Positions 43,562 to 52,060 of a stretch of 64,000 nucleotides of DNA are shown piece by piece. Positions within the stretch are counted from its first letter, which is position 1. Every line of letters starts with the position of its first letter. The notes under the pieces were generated by a model, which was not told the origin of the DNA, ran no database searches, and saw nothing but the letters and a program-made list of their open reading frames with translations. The position numbers and the translations under genes are program-made. The stretch is from contig NZ_LMMV01000002.1 in the NCBI RefSeq assembly GCF_001422405.1, positions 124,001 to 188,000 on the forward strand, written 5' to 3'. The stretch is from Pseudorhodoferax sp. Leaf267. Its GTDB lineage: Bacteria; Pseudomonadota; Gammaproteobacteria; Burkholderiales; Burkholderiaceae_C.

Positions 43562-43700
43562 GGGCGTCGAGGCTAACGGCTCAGGTCTTGGGGAGTCAAG
43601 TGAGCTATCGATTGTAAGTCATTGATTCATATTAAATTCTTGATCTAATTTGTAACGAAGGCACCGTTTTGGCCCCATCCGGCTCAGGTTTTTGGGCGCC

Positions 43701-43727
43701 GAACGATCGTGATGACTTAGAACGATC
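43701..43727. promoter_or_regulatory. Direct repeat GAACGATC x2 in an AT-rich divergent region
   Basis: The octamer occurs at 43701-43708 and 43720-43727, 19 bp apart start to start, about 70 bp before the sugar dehydrogenase. The 43562-43797 gap is unusually AT-rich for this window and probably carries promoters for both flanking genes. Confidence 0.3.
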
Positions 43728-43797
43728 TCTGTGCCGGCCGTCCGCCAGACGCTGTGTTGGGCGCGCCGATTCGGCTGATGTTCATGAAAGGTTTCTG

Positions 43798-44943
43798 ATG
43801 CGCATGTCTGTAGGCGCCGGCCTGCTGGCCCTGTCCACCCTCGGCATGTGGGGCCTCGCGCCGCCGGCCGCGGCCCAGTCCGTCCGGCCCCAGGTCGTGG
43901 CCTCGGGGTTGCAGAATCCCTGGGCCGTGGCCTTTTTGCCCGAGGGCAGGTTCCTTGTGACCGAGCGCGCCGGCCGCATGCGCGTGCTGGAGGCCGACGG
44001 CCGGGCAGGGACGCCGCTCGCCGGTTTGCCGGCCATCGCGGCGGGCGGCCAGGGCGGCCTGCTGGATGTGGTCGCCGACAGCGCCTTCGCCACGAACCGC
44101 ACGCTGTACTTCTGCTTCTCCGAACCCGGCGAGAACGGCCGCGGCAACAGCACGGCACTGGCACGCGCCACCCTCGCGCCCGATGGCACGAGGCTGCAGG
44201 ACCTGCGCGTGATCTTCAGCCAGAAGCCCAAGTTCGCCAGCAGCGCACATTTCGGGTGCCGCATCGTCGAGCGCCGCGTGGACGGCAAGCCCGACGGCAC
44301 GCTGTTCCTCACCCTGGGCGACCGCTACGCACGCATGGCCGACGCGCAGACGCTGGACAACCACCACGGCAAGGTCGTGCGCATCGGCAAGGACGGCAGC
44401 GTGCCCCAGGACAACCCCTTCGTCGGCCGCAGCGGCGCGCTGCCCGAGATCTGGAGCTTTGGCCACCGCAACGGCCAGGGCGCGGCACTGGCCTCCGACG
44501 GCCGGCTGTGGATGCACGAGCACGGCCCGCAGGGCGGCGACGAGATCAACCTGCCCGTGGCCGGCCGCAATTACGGCTGGCCCGTCATCACCTACGGCGA
44601 GAACTACGGCGGTGGCCGCATCGGCGAGGGCCTCACGAAAACGGCCGGCCTGGAGCAGCCGCTGCACTACTGGGTGCCATCCATCGCGCCCTCGGGCATG
44701 GCCTTCCTGACCAGCGAGCGCTACGGCAGGGCCTGGCAGGGCAACCTGTTCGTCGGTTCGCTCAAGTTCAACCGCCTGCACCGCATCGAACTGGCGCCCG
44801 ACGGCAAGGTCGCGCGCGAAAGCCATCTGCTGCAGGACGTGGGCGAGCGCATCCGCGACGTGCGCCAGGGCCCGGACGGCCTGCTCTACGTGCTGACCGA
44901 CAGCCCGGCAGGCCGGCTGCTGCGCCTGCAGCCCGGCACCTGA
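43798..44943 (+). CDS. PQQ-dependent sugar dehydrogenase (YliI-type)
   Basis: 381 residues. Signal peptide, then the six-bladed propeller of soluble glucose dehydrogenase/YliI: QNPWAVAFLPEGRFLVTERAG, the PQQ His in FGHRNGQG, HEHGPQGGDEINLP and RNYGWP. Oxidises an aldose in the periplasm. GAAAGG lies 8 bases before the ATG at 43798. Followed by an isochorismatase-like gene 53 bp away. Confidence 0.9.
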   Translation: MRMSVGAGLLALSTLGMWGLAPPAAAQSVRPQVVASGLQNPWAVAFLPEGRFLVTERAGRMRVLEADGRAGTPLAGLPAIAAGGQGGLLDVVADSAFATNRTLYFCFSEPGENGRGNSTALARATLAPDGTRLQDLRVIFSQKPKFASSAHFGCRIVERRVDGKPDGTLFLTLGDRYARMADAQTLDNHHGKVVRIGKDGSVPQDNPFVGRSGALPEIWSFGHRNGQGAALASDGRLWMHEHGPQGGDEINLPVAGRNYGWPVITYGENYGGGRIGEGLTKTAGLEQPLHYWVPSIAPSGMAFLTSERYGRAWQGNLFVGSLKFNRLHRIELAPDGKVARESHLLQDVGERIRDVRQGPDGLLYVLTDSPAGRLLRLQPGT

Positions 44944-44996
44944 GGCGGAAAGCGGCTGCGGTGTAATACGGCCTTTTCGCGACTCGAAAGACACCC

Positions 44997-45593
44997 ATGC
45001 TGCTCGAAGCCCAAGCCTCGCAACTCGTGCTGGTCGACTACCAGGAACGCCTGATGCCTGCCATCGCCGGCGGCGCCGAGGTGGCCGCCAATGCCTTGCG
45101 CCTGGCGCGCGCCGCGCAGCTGCTGGAGGTGCCGGTCTGGGGCACCGAGCAGAACCCGTCCAAGCTGGGCGGCAACCTTCCCGAGCTGCGCGCGCTGTGC
45201 CAGCGCACGCTGGCCAAGATGCATTTCAGCGGCGTCGCCGAAGGCCTGGGCGAATGGCTGGCGCCGCCGGCGAGGCCGGCCGCCGGCAACGCGCGCAGCC
45301 TGCCCAAGCATCTGCAAAAGCCCGCCGCGGCCGAGCGCGCCAGCATCGTCATCGCCGGCTGCGAAGCCCATGTGTGCCTGCTGCAGACCGCGCTGGACCT
45401 GCTGGAAGAAGAGATGGCGGTGTGGGTCGTCACCGACGCCTGCGGCTCGCGCACCGACCGCAACCGCGATGCCGCCTTCGACCGGCTGGCCGGTGCCGGC
45501 GCCGAGCTCGTGACCACCGAGATGGTGCTGTTCGAATGGCTGGAGACGGCCGAGCACCCGCAGTTCAAGGCGGTGCACGCGCTGATCAAGTAG
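44997..45593 (+). CDS. Isochorismatase-family hydrolase
   Basis: 198 residues. VLVDYQERLMPAI (Asp), GTEQNPSKLGG (Lys) and IAGCEAHVCLLQTALDL (catalytic Cys) are the triad regions. The family hydrolyses amides such as nicotinamide or N-carbamoyl compounds; the substrate is not predicted here. A strong terminator follows. Confidence 0.88.
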   Translation: MLLEAQASQLVLVDYQERLMPAIAGGAEVAANALRLARAAQLLEVPVWGTEQNPSKLGGNLPELRALCQRTLAKMHFSGVAEGLGEWLAPPARPAAGNARSLPKHLQKPAAAERASIVIAGCEAHVCLLQTALDLLEEEMAVWVVTDACGSRTDRNRDAAFDRLAGAGAELVTTEMVLFEWLETAEHPQFKAVHALIK

Positions 45594-45605
45594 CGCCCAA
45601 CAACA

Positions 45606-45625
45606 AAGGGGCCGAAAGGCCCCTT
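45606..45625. terminator. Bidirectional terminator AAGGGGCC-GAAA-GGCCCCTT
   Basis: 8-bp perfect stem with a GAAA tetraloop between the convergent isochorismatase-like and yceI genes; the plus-strand tail is TTGTGTC and the minus-strand tail TTTGTTGTTG, so termination may be partial. Confidence 0.7.
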
Positions 45626-45648
45626 GTGTCGTGGTGCAGCCGCGTGGC

Positions 45649-46227
45649 TTACTGCTTGACCGCCTCGATCTGCGCCACGATGCGCACGTTCTTCGGGAAG
45701 CCGTACTGCACGCCGTAGTCCACGCCGAAGGCCGTGCGGTCGATGGTGGCTTCGAAGTCGCCGCCGCACACTTCGCGCTTGAGCATGGGGCTCTCGTAGC
45801 AGTTGAACTGCTTGGCCTTGAACACCACGGGGCCGGTCTTGCCCTTGAGCGTCAGCGTGCCCGCCACTTCGGTGACCTTGTCGCCGTTGAAGGTGAACTT
45901 GTCGCCGACGAACTTGGCCGTGGGGTGCTGGGCGGCGTCGAAGATGTCGGCGCTTTGCAGGTGCTTGTCGAACGGCGCCGTGCCCGAGTTGACAGAGTTC
46001 ATCTGCAGCGTCAGTTCCACCTTGCCGGTCTTGCTCGCCTTGTCGAACTGGACCGTGCCTTCCTTCTTGTCGAAGCGCACACGGTTCACGCTGGCGCCGA
46101 AGTGGTCGATCTCGAAGGTGGCGAAGGTGTGCGTCGGGTCGATCGCGTAGTTGGCGGTCTGGGCCTGGACGGTGCCAGCAGCGAGAGCGGCCACAGCGGC
46201 CAGGGCGAGCAGGGGGGAACGGATCAT
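45649..46227 (-). CDS. yceI: YceI-family periplasmic protein (paralogue 2)
   Basis: 192 residues. Signal peptide ending TVQAQT, then the lipocalin-like YceI fold: NYAIDPTHTFATFEIDHFGA and the end FGVDYGVQYGFPKNVRI. YceI proteins carry isoprenoid-like ligands; an active-site Cys pair (FNCYESPML, REVCGG) is visible here. Third gene of a cytochrome b561-yceI-yceI operon. Confidence 0.9.
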   Translation of the reverse strand: MIRSPLLALAAVAALAAGTVQAQTANYAIDPTHTFATFEIDHFGASVNRVRFDKKEGTVQFDKASKTGKVELTLQMNSVNSGTAPFDKHLQSADIFDAAQHPTAKFVGDKFTFNGDKVTEVAGTLTLKGKTGPVVFKAKQFNCYESPMLKREVCGGDFEATIDRTAFGVDYGVQYGFPKNVRIVAQIEAVKQ

Positions 46228-46268
46228 GCGGAGTGACTCCAGAGGTTGAAAAAAAAGGAACAGGGAAA

Positions 46269-46823
46269 TCAGAGCTTGGCCACGCCCGTCAGCGCCAGCT
46301 TGAGCTTGACCTGCACGTCGTCGGCCACCATGGACGTATCGGTCCATTCGTTCTCGCCGATCTTGAAGGCCAGGCGCTTGATGGTGAACGCGCCCGTGGC
46401 CATGGTCGTGGCGCCGTTTTGCGTGAGCGTGACGGGCACGACCACGTCCTGGGTGTTGCCCTTGATGGCCAGCTTGCCGGCCACCTCGAACTTGCCGCCG
46501 CCCAGCGCCTTGATGGCGCTGGACTGGAACGTGGCCTGCGGGAACTTCGGCGTGTTGAACCAAACCGGCCGCACGAGTTCGGCATCGGCTTCCTTGCTCA
46601 GCGAGGCGCTGCCCATGTCCACCGTGAACGCGATCTTGCTGGTGGCCAGCTTGGCCGGGTCGAAGTTGACCTGGGCGTCGAACTTCTTGAAACGGCCCTC
46701 GACGGGCACGCCCATCTGCTTGCTCACGAAGGCGATCTCGCTCTGCGCGGGCACGAGGGCCTGTTGCGCCAGCGCGGCGGTGGCGGCCAGCATCAGGCCG
46801 GCGAAGGTGGTCACGAGTTTCAT
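46269..46823 (-). CDS. yceI: YceI-family periplasmic protein (paralogue 1)
   Basis: 184 residues. Signal peptide ending ATAALAQQ, then the YceI fold beginning LVPAQSEIAFVSKQMGVPVEG and ending LKLALTGVAKL. It lacks the Cys pair of the neighbouring paralogue. 42 bp between the two yceI genes and 26 bp after cytochrome b561. Confidence 0.87.
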   Translation of the reverse strand: MKLVTTFAGLMLAATAALAQQALVPAQSEIAFVSKQMGVPVEGRFKKFDAQVNFDPAKLATSKIAFTVDMGSASLSKEADAELVRPVWFNTPKFPQATFQSSAIKALGGGKFEVAGKLAIKGNTQDVVVPVTLTQNGATTMATGAFTIKRLAFKIGENEWTDTSMVADDVQVKLKLALTGVAKL

Positions 46824-46849
46824 GGAAGCTCCGAAGAAAAAGGGATGGA

Positions 46850-47413
46850 TCAGCCGCGGCCCGGCAGCATGCGCGCGAGCAGGCCGTCGCGGTCGATGAA
46901 CTGGTGCTTGAGTGCGGCTGCCACATGCAGCACCACCAGCGCCGCGAGCGCATAGGCTGTGTAGGCATGCCAGGGCTTGATGGCCTCGGCCAGCTCGGGG
47001 TTGGGCGCCACCAGATCGGGCAGCTGCACCAATCCGAACCACACGATGGGAAAGCCCGCCGCCGAGCTGTAGGCCCAGCCCACCAGCGGCACGATGAAGA
47101 ACAGCGCATACAGCAGGTGGTGCGTGCTGTGGTGCGCGACGTGCTGCCAACGCGGCATGGCGTTGGCCACATGCGCGGGCAGCGGCGGTGGCCGGTGCGT
47201 CAGCCGCCACAGCAGCCGCAGTGCCGACAGCGTCAGCACCGTCATGCCGGCCCACTTGTGCCAGTTGTAGAGCTTGAGCCGTGCCGGCGAGAACGGCAGG
47301 CTGGTCATGTACAGGCCCACGCCGAACATGCCCACGATGGCCAGCCCCAGCACCCAGTGCAGGGCGATGGCGGTGGCGCTGTAGCGTGCGGATCTTTCGT
47401 CTGGCAGGTGCAT
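46850..47413 (-). CDS. cybB: Cytochrome b561
   Basis: 187 residues, four hydrophobic helices. Heme-ligand histidines lie in ALHWVLGLAIVGMFG (helix 1), LYNWHKWAGMTVLTL (helix 2) and WHAYTAYALAALVVLHVAAAL (helix 4). Inner-membrane electron carrier, frequently next to yceI. I chose the ATG at 47413; an upstream in-frame start is less likely. Confidence 0.9.
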   Translation of the reverse strand: MHLPDERSARYSATAIALHWVLGLAIVGMFGVGLYMTSLPFSPARLKLYNWHKWAGMTVLTLSALRLLWRLTHRPPPLPAHVANAMPRWQHVAHHSTHHLLYALFFIVPLVGWAYSSAAGFPIVWFGLVQLPDLVAPNPELAEAIKPWHAYTAYALAALVVLHVAAALKHQFIDRDGLLARMLPGRG

Positions 47414-47536
47414 GACAGTGGGATTTCGTGTTCTTGGAAAGCACCCCTTGGCAGGGGACCCCGAATCTAGAGCGCCCACCGTGCGCAAAGTTTCAATGAA
47501 TTTGTGGTGGGGCTTCAAAAATTGTGAAGTGGCGTC

Positions 47537-48280
47537 TCAACCGGCTGGCGCGAACGGCGTGCGGATGTCCGACAGGAACTGCTGCGCACGCGGGTGCTGC
47601 GGCCGGTTGAAGAAGTCGTCCGGCGTGGCGCGCTCGAGCACGCGGCCCTCGTCCATGAACAGCACGCGGTCGGCCACCTCGCGCGCAAAGCCCATCTCGT
47701 GCGTGACGCAGACCATGGTCATGCCCTCGCGTGCCAGGTCGCGCATGACCAGCAGCACCTCGCCCACCATCTCCGGGTCCAGCGCGCTGGTGGGCTCGTC
47801 GAACAGCATCAGCGGCGGCTGCATGGCCAGTGCGCGCGCGATCGCCACGCGCTGCTGCTGGCCGCCCGACAGGTCGGCCGGGTAGGCGCCGGCCTTGTGC
47901 GCCAGGCCCACGCGCTCCAGCAGCGCCATCGCGCGCTCGTTGGCCTGTTGCTGCGACAGCCCGCGCAACTGCACCGGCGCCAGCGTGCAGTTCTGCAGCA
48001 CCGTCAAGTGCGGGAACAGGTTGAACTGCTGGAACACGAAGCCGATGCGCGAGCGGAAGTTGTTCAGGTCGATGCCGCGCGCGTGGATGTCCTGCCCGGC
48101 GACCAGGATGCTGCCGGACTGGATCGGCTCGAGCCGGTTCACCGTGCGGATCAGCGTGGACTTGCCCGAGCCGGACGGCCCGCACACCACCACCACTTCG
48201 CCCTTGGCGATGGTCTCGGTGATATCGCTCAAAGCCTGGTAGGCGCCGTACCACTTGTTGACTTGCTTGAACTCGATCAT
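47537..48280 (-). CDS. gltL: Polar amino-acid ABC transporter, ATP-binding protein
   Basis: 247 residues. Walker [10 protein letters not shown], signature LSGGQQQR, Walker [15 protein letters not shown], His switch [13 protein letters not shown]. Of the GlnQ/GltL class. The start overlaps the gltK stop. Last gene of gltI-gltJ-gltK-gltL. Confidence 0.92.
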   Translation of the reverse strand: MIEFKQVNKWYGAYQALSDITETIAKGEVVVVCGPSGSGKSTLIRTVNRLEPIQSGSILVAGQDIHARGIDLNNFRSRIGFVFQQFNLFPHLTVLQNCTLAPVQLRGLSQQQANERAMALLERVGLAHKAGAYPADLSGGQQQRVAIARALAMQPPLMLFDEPTSALDPEMVGEVLLVMRDLAREGMTMVCVTHEMGFAREVADRVLFMDEGRVLERATPDDFFNRPQHPRAQQFLSDIRTPFAPAG

Positions 48281-49008
48281 GGGGTGCTCGCTTGCGGCAG
48301 CGCCTGGCGCGCCTTGTTCGGGCCGGACTGCGGGCTGCGCGCGAGCCGGCGTTCCAGCCAGTAGGCAAAGCGCGACAGCCCGAAGCACAGGATGAAGTAG
48401 GTCAGACCCAGGATGGCGTACAGCTCGGCCGGCCGCGTGAACACCTGGGTGTTGATCTGCGTGGTGATGAAGGCCACCTCGTTGAGCCCGATGATGTAGC
48501 CCAGCGAAGTCTCCTTGATCGTGGAGACGAACTGGTTCACGAGTGAGGGCAGCATGGCCCGCGTGGCCTGCGGCAGCACCACCTTGCGCATGGTGCGCCA
48601 GTAGCCCAGTCCCAGCGAGCGCGCGGCCTCCACCTGGCCCCGCGGCACGCCCTGGATGCCGGCGCGCACGATCTCGGCCAGGTAGACCGCGTCGAACACC
48701 ACCAGTGCGATCAGCATGGTGAAGAACTGGTCGGTCTTCACCCCCGTCACGCTGGGCAGGAAGAAGTAGGCCCAGAACACCACCATCAGCAGCGGCGTGC
48801 CGCGCACGACGAACACCATCGCCGTGACCGGCAGCCGCAGCCAGGCATAGGGGCTCACGCGGGCGATGCCGAGCAACAGGCCCAGCGGCAGGCCCAGCAC
48901 CAGCCCGAGCGAGGCCAGCACCAGCGTGAGCGCCAGCCCGCCCAGCGGGCCGTTCGGGTACTGCCCGATCAGGAAGTACACCCAGTAGGTGTCGATCAGC
49001 TCCAACAT
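48277..49008 (-). CDS. gltK: Polar amino-acid ABC transporter, permease
   Basis: 243 residues. Five to six hydrophobic helices and the GltK/HisM fold ([20 protein letters not shown] and [20 protein letters not shown], shown in part). Paired with GltJ in the inner membrane for glutamate, aspartate or a similar ligand. Confidence 0.91.
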   Translation of the reverse strand: MLELIDTYWVYFLIGQYPNGPLGGLALTLVLASLGLVLGLPLGLLLGIARVSPYAWLRLPVTAMVFVVRGTPLLMVVFWAYFFLPSVTGVKTDQFFTMLIALVVFDAVYLAEIVRAGIQGVPRGQVEAARSLGLGYWRTMRKVVLPQATRAMLPSLVNQFVSTIKETSLGYIIGLNEVAFITTQINTQVFTRPAELYAILGLTYFILCFGLSRFAYWLERRLARSPQSGPNKARQALPQASTP

Positions 49009-49011
49009 GCA

Positions 49012-49090
49012 ATGGCCCCCACGCTCGGCACTGCGTGTACTCGCTGCCCCCCGAGGGGAAGCACGCTTGCTTGGGGCGGCCCGGCGCGGC
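49012..49090. repeat. Comamonadaceae-type intergenic repeat
   Basis: Reads CACTGCGTGTACTCGCTGCC then CCCCCGAGGGGAAGCACGCTTGCTTGGGG and GCGGCCCGGCG. From memory this block (GCCGCCCCAAGCAAG, CCCCTCGGGG) is a common intergenic repeat in Acidovorax/Variovorax relatives. It fills most of the gltJ-gltK gap and contains a CCCC/GGGG hairpin. Confidence 0.55.
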
Positions 49091-49093
49091 GCG

Positions 49094-49789
49094 TCATACC
49101 GTCCGCGCCGGGTAGCGCGACTGGTACCAGGTCGCCAGCGCCGTGATGGCCAGCGACACGGTGAGGTAGGCGGCCGTCGCGAAGCCGAAGGACTCGAAGC
49201 TGCGAAAGGTCGCGCTCTCGACCTGGCTGGCCTGGTACATCAGCTCGGCCGTGCCGATCACGGTAGCCACGCTGGTGTTCTTCCACAGGTTCAGCGTCTG
49301 CGAGATGAGCGGCGGCACCGTGATGCGCAGCGCCTGCGGCAGGATCACGCGGCGCATGGTGGCCAGGAAGCCGAAGCCCAGCGCGCGCCCGGCCTCGAAT
49401 TGCACGGACGGGATCGCGCGGATGCCGCTGCGGATGTCCTCCGACATGTAGGCCGCCGTGTACAGCGTGAGCGCGATCACGGCGCTCACGGCCTCGATGT
49501 TGCCCTGGTACAGCCAGGCCTTGAGCCCCTCGGGCAGCAGCTCGGGCGCGGCGAAGTACCAGAACAGCATGTGGGCCAGGAGCGGGATGTTGCGGATGGA
49601 TTCGACGAAGCCAAAGCCGATCCAGGTCAGCGGCCTGGCCGGCGCCAGCCGCAGCAGCGCCACCAGCAGCGCCAGCGGCAGCGCGAAGACCAGCGTGGCC
49701 GCGGCCAGCTGCAGCGACAGCACGAGCCCGGCCACGAGCATGTCGTGGTACTGGCCGCGCAGCAGCAGGGAGAAGTCGAACACCGGCAT
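49094..49789 (-). CDS. gltJ: Polar amino-acid ABC transporter, permease
   Basis: 231 residues, GltJ/HisQ class (LPLALLVALLRLAPARPLTW and AAYMSEDIRSGIRAIPSVQF, shown in part). Partner of GltK; 43 bp from gltI. Confidence 0.91.
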   Translation of the reverse strand: MPVFDFSLLLRGQYHDMLVAGLVLSLQLAAATLVFALPLALLVALLRLAPARPLTWIGFGFVESIRNIPLLAHMLFWYFAAPELLPEGLKAWLYQGNIEAVSAVIALTLYTAAYMSEDIRSGIRAIPSVQFEAGRALGFGFLATMRRVILPQALRITVPPLISQTLNLWKNTSVATVIGTAELMYQASQVESATFRSFESFGFATAAYLTVSLAITALATWYQSRYPARTV

Positions 49790-49832
49790 GCAGGGCGCCC
49801 CGTCGCGGCGGCGACGGGGGCTCAGAGGCAGG

Positions 49833-50660
49833 TCAGCCGGCGATCTTGTCGGTTTCGAACTTGAAGGTGCGCGTGGGCGAGTTGGTCTTGGTGTTCGGGC
49901 CGAACCACTTCATGTAGAGCTTCTCGCCGCCGCCGGCCTTCTCCAGCTCGCGCAGCGTCTCGTCGACCACGGCCTTGAGGCCTGTCTCGCCCTTCTTGAT
50001 GCCCAGCGCCAGCGGCTCCACGCTGAGGTTCATCGGCAGCATCACGTAGTCCGCGCCCTTGGGGCCCAGCTTGGCAATGTCCACGAACAGGCTCAGCTCG
50101 TCGTTCACATAGGCCACGCCCTTGCCCTGTTGTAACGCCAGGAAGGCCTGCTGCGAGTTCTCGTACGTCACCACCTCGGCGGTCGGCACGGCCTTCTTGA
50201 TGTTGGGCTCCTGCGTGCCGCCCTTGGCCGTCAGCACGCGCTTGCCGGCCAGCTCGGGCACGTCCTTCACGCCGCTGGCCTTCTTGACCAGGGCCTTCTG
50301 GCCGGTCACGAACGTGGTGAGCGAGAAGTCGATCTGCGCCTCGCGTTCCTTGTTGTGCGTGAGCGATGCGGCCAGCAGGTCCACGTGACCTTGCTGCAGC
50401 TCGGGGATGCGGGCCGCCACCGCGATCTGCTTGAACACGGGCTTGACGCCCAGCTTCTTGGCGATCGCCTGGCCCAGGTCGACCTCATAGCCCACGAGCT
50501 CGCGCGTCTTCGGGTCCAGGAAGCTGTTCGGCTCGTCCGTGCCCAGCACGCCGATGACGATCTGGCCCTTTTGCTTGATGTCGGCCAGTTGGTCGGCTTG
50601 GGCGGCGCCCGCGAACGCGAGACCAGCGGCGAGCAGGGAGGTGAAGAGGCGGCGTTGCAT
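49833..50660 (-). CDS. gltI: Polar amino-acid ABC transporter, binding protein
   Basis: 275 residues. Signal peptide MQRRLFTSLLAAGLAFAGAA, then the GltI/GlnH fold (IVIGVLGTDEPNSFLDPK, GYEVDLGQAIAKKLGV). Binds a polar amino acid, possibly glutamate or aspartate, in the periplasm. First gene of gltIJKL. Confidence 0.92.
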   Translation of the reverse strand: MQRRLFTSLLAAGLAFAGAAQADQLADIKQKGQIVIGVLGTDEPNSFLDPKTRELVGYEVDLGQAIAKKLGVKPVFKQIAVAARIPELQQGHVDLLAASLTHNKEREAQIDFSLTTFVTGQKALVKKASGVKDVPELAGKRVLTAKGGTQEPNIKKAVPTAEVVTYENSQQAFLALQQGKGVAYVNDELSLFVDIAKLGPKGADYVMLPMNLSVEPLALGIKKGETGLKAVVDETLRELEKAGGGEKLYMKWFGPNTKTNSPTRTFKFETDKIAG

Positions 50661-50817
50661 GAGAGTCGGTCTCCGAAATGTTTGGTCACACATGGGGCCG
50701 GCTGCCACCGTGGCAGCCCGGTTCCGGGGTGCGAGCTTAACGTTGAATCGGGGCGCCGCGAACGAAGCTTGACGCATGACCAAATGCGTCGGCCGACCCA
50801 CGGAGAATCCACGCACC

Positions 50818-51388
50818 ATGCCGCTGACCGCTGACCGCCGACGCCTTCGTTGCCAACGCCCTGGCCAACCCTGTCAACGCAGAACTGATCGGGCGCCTGC
50901 GCGCGCTGCAGCTGCGCCAGTGCCATCTGGCCGCGGGCTGCCTGTTCCAGGCGACCTGGAACCGGGCCTCGGGCCAGAGCGCCGGCTGGGGCGTGAAGGA
51001 CTACGACGTGTTCTATTTCGACGACCGCGACCTGTCGTGGGAGGCCGAAGACGCCGTCATCGCGCGCGTGCAGGCCGCAGTCGCCGACCTGGGCGTGCAG
51101 GTCGAGGTCAGGAACCAGGCGCGCGTGCACCTGTGGTACCGGGAGCGTTTTGGTGACGACTATCCGCAGCTGCGCTCGTCACGCGACGGCATCGACCGCT
51201 ACCTGGTCGCCTGCACCTGCGTGGCCATCGACGTGGCGGACGGCACGCTGTACGCGCCGTATGGCCTGGAGGAACTGGGGCAGGGCGTGCTGCGCATGAA
51301 CCCGCTGATGCCGCAGCGCGAGATGTTCCTGCGCAAGGCCATGAACTACCAGGCGCGCTGGCCGTGGCTGCGCATCGCTGAAGGTTGA
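50818..51388 (+). pseudogene. Nucleotidyltransferase-family gene (PF06042-like) broken by a 7-bp duplication
   Basis: After ATGCCGCTGACC the sequence CCGCTGA is duplicated in tandem (50821-50834). Deleting one copy gives a continuous frame MPLTADAFVANALANPVNAE through to the stop at 51388. As it stands the ATG at 50818 reads out of frame, and the main frame has no ATG near its start (first in-frame GTG at 50993). The protein part (GWGVKDYDVFYFDDRDLSWE, DYPQLRSSRDGIDRYL and MNPLMPQREMFLRKAMNYQA) is the PF06042 nucleotidyltransferase-like family. Either a real inactivating slippage or a base-calling error. Confidence 0.65.
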
Positions 51389-51432
51389 TGGACCGGTTGC
51401 CCCCGCATGCGGCCAAGTGCTATACCCGCGCC

Positions 51433-51850
51433 ATGCCGACTCGCCCACCGTTCGGCCTGAACCTGCGCAGCTACGCCGCGGACGGGAGCGCGGGCCGCCA
51501 CGACTTCGCGCAGCTGGTACTGCCGGTTGCGGGCCGCTTGCAAGGGGACATCGGCGGGCGCGAGCAAGTGCTGCGCGAAGGGCAGGACGCGTTCGTCGCA
51601 CCTGGCATGCGACACGCGCAGACGGGCCAGGGCGCTCACCGCGCCCTGGTGCTGGACCTGGACGACACCCAGCTGGGCGCAGCTGCGCCTGCAGCGCGTG
51701 CGCGAGTGGCTGGCCCACTGAGCGGCCAATCGCCGAGCTGGCCCTGGCGGTCGGCTACTCGAACCAGAACGCACTGACGCGCGCGATGCGGCGTGCCACC
51801 GGGCTCACGCCCGCCGCGTGGCGCCGCCAGGCAGGAGACCGGCCTCAAAC
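51433..51850 (+). pseudogene. Decayed AraC-family regulator
   Basis: The N-terminal cupin-like part (GRHDFAQLVLPVAGRLQGDI, then HRALVLDLDDTQL) is open to about 51670. It is followed directly by the end of an AraC DNA-binding domain: LRLQRVREWLAH in a second frame and, after a one-base shift, ERPIAELALAVGYSNQNALT plus MRRATGLTPAAWRRQAG in a third. The first helix-turn-helix and the linker are missing. Internal deletion plus frameshift, so not functional. Adjacent to the other broken gene. Confidence 0.7.
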
Positions 51851-52060
51851 ACGGCAGTCCAGGCCGATACGGCCGCGCGCCGACCTGCGACAGTGCCGGA
51901 ATGACCTGTGCTGCACTTTCTTCCCACGGACCCGATCGCAACACCTGGACCGGCGTCGCCTGCGGCGTGGCGGTGGGCACGCTTGCCGCCTGGGCGTGGT
52001 GGCGAGCGTGCGGTCCTGCGTGCAGGCGCACCGGCCGCGGCGCGGCTGATCGCGGCAACT

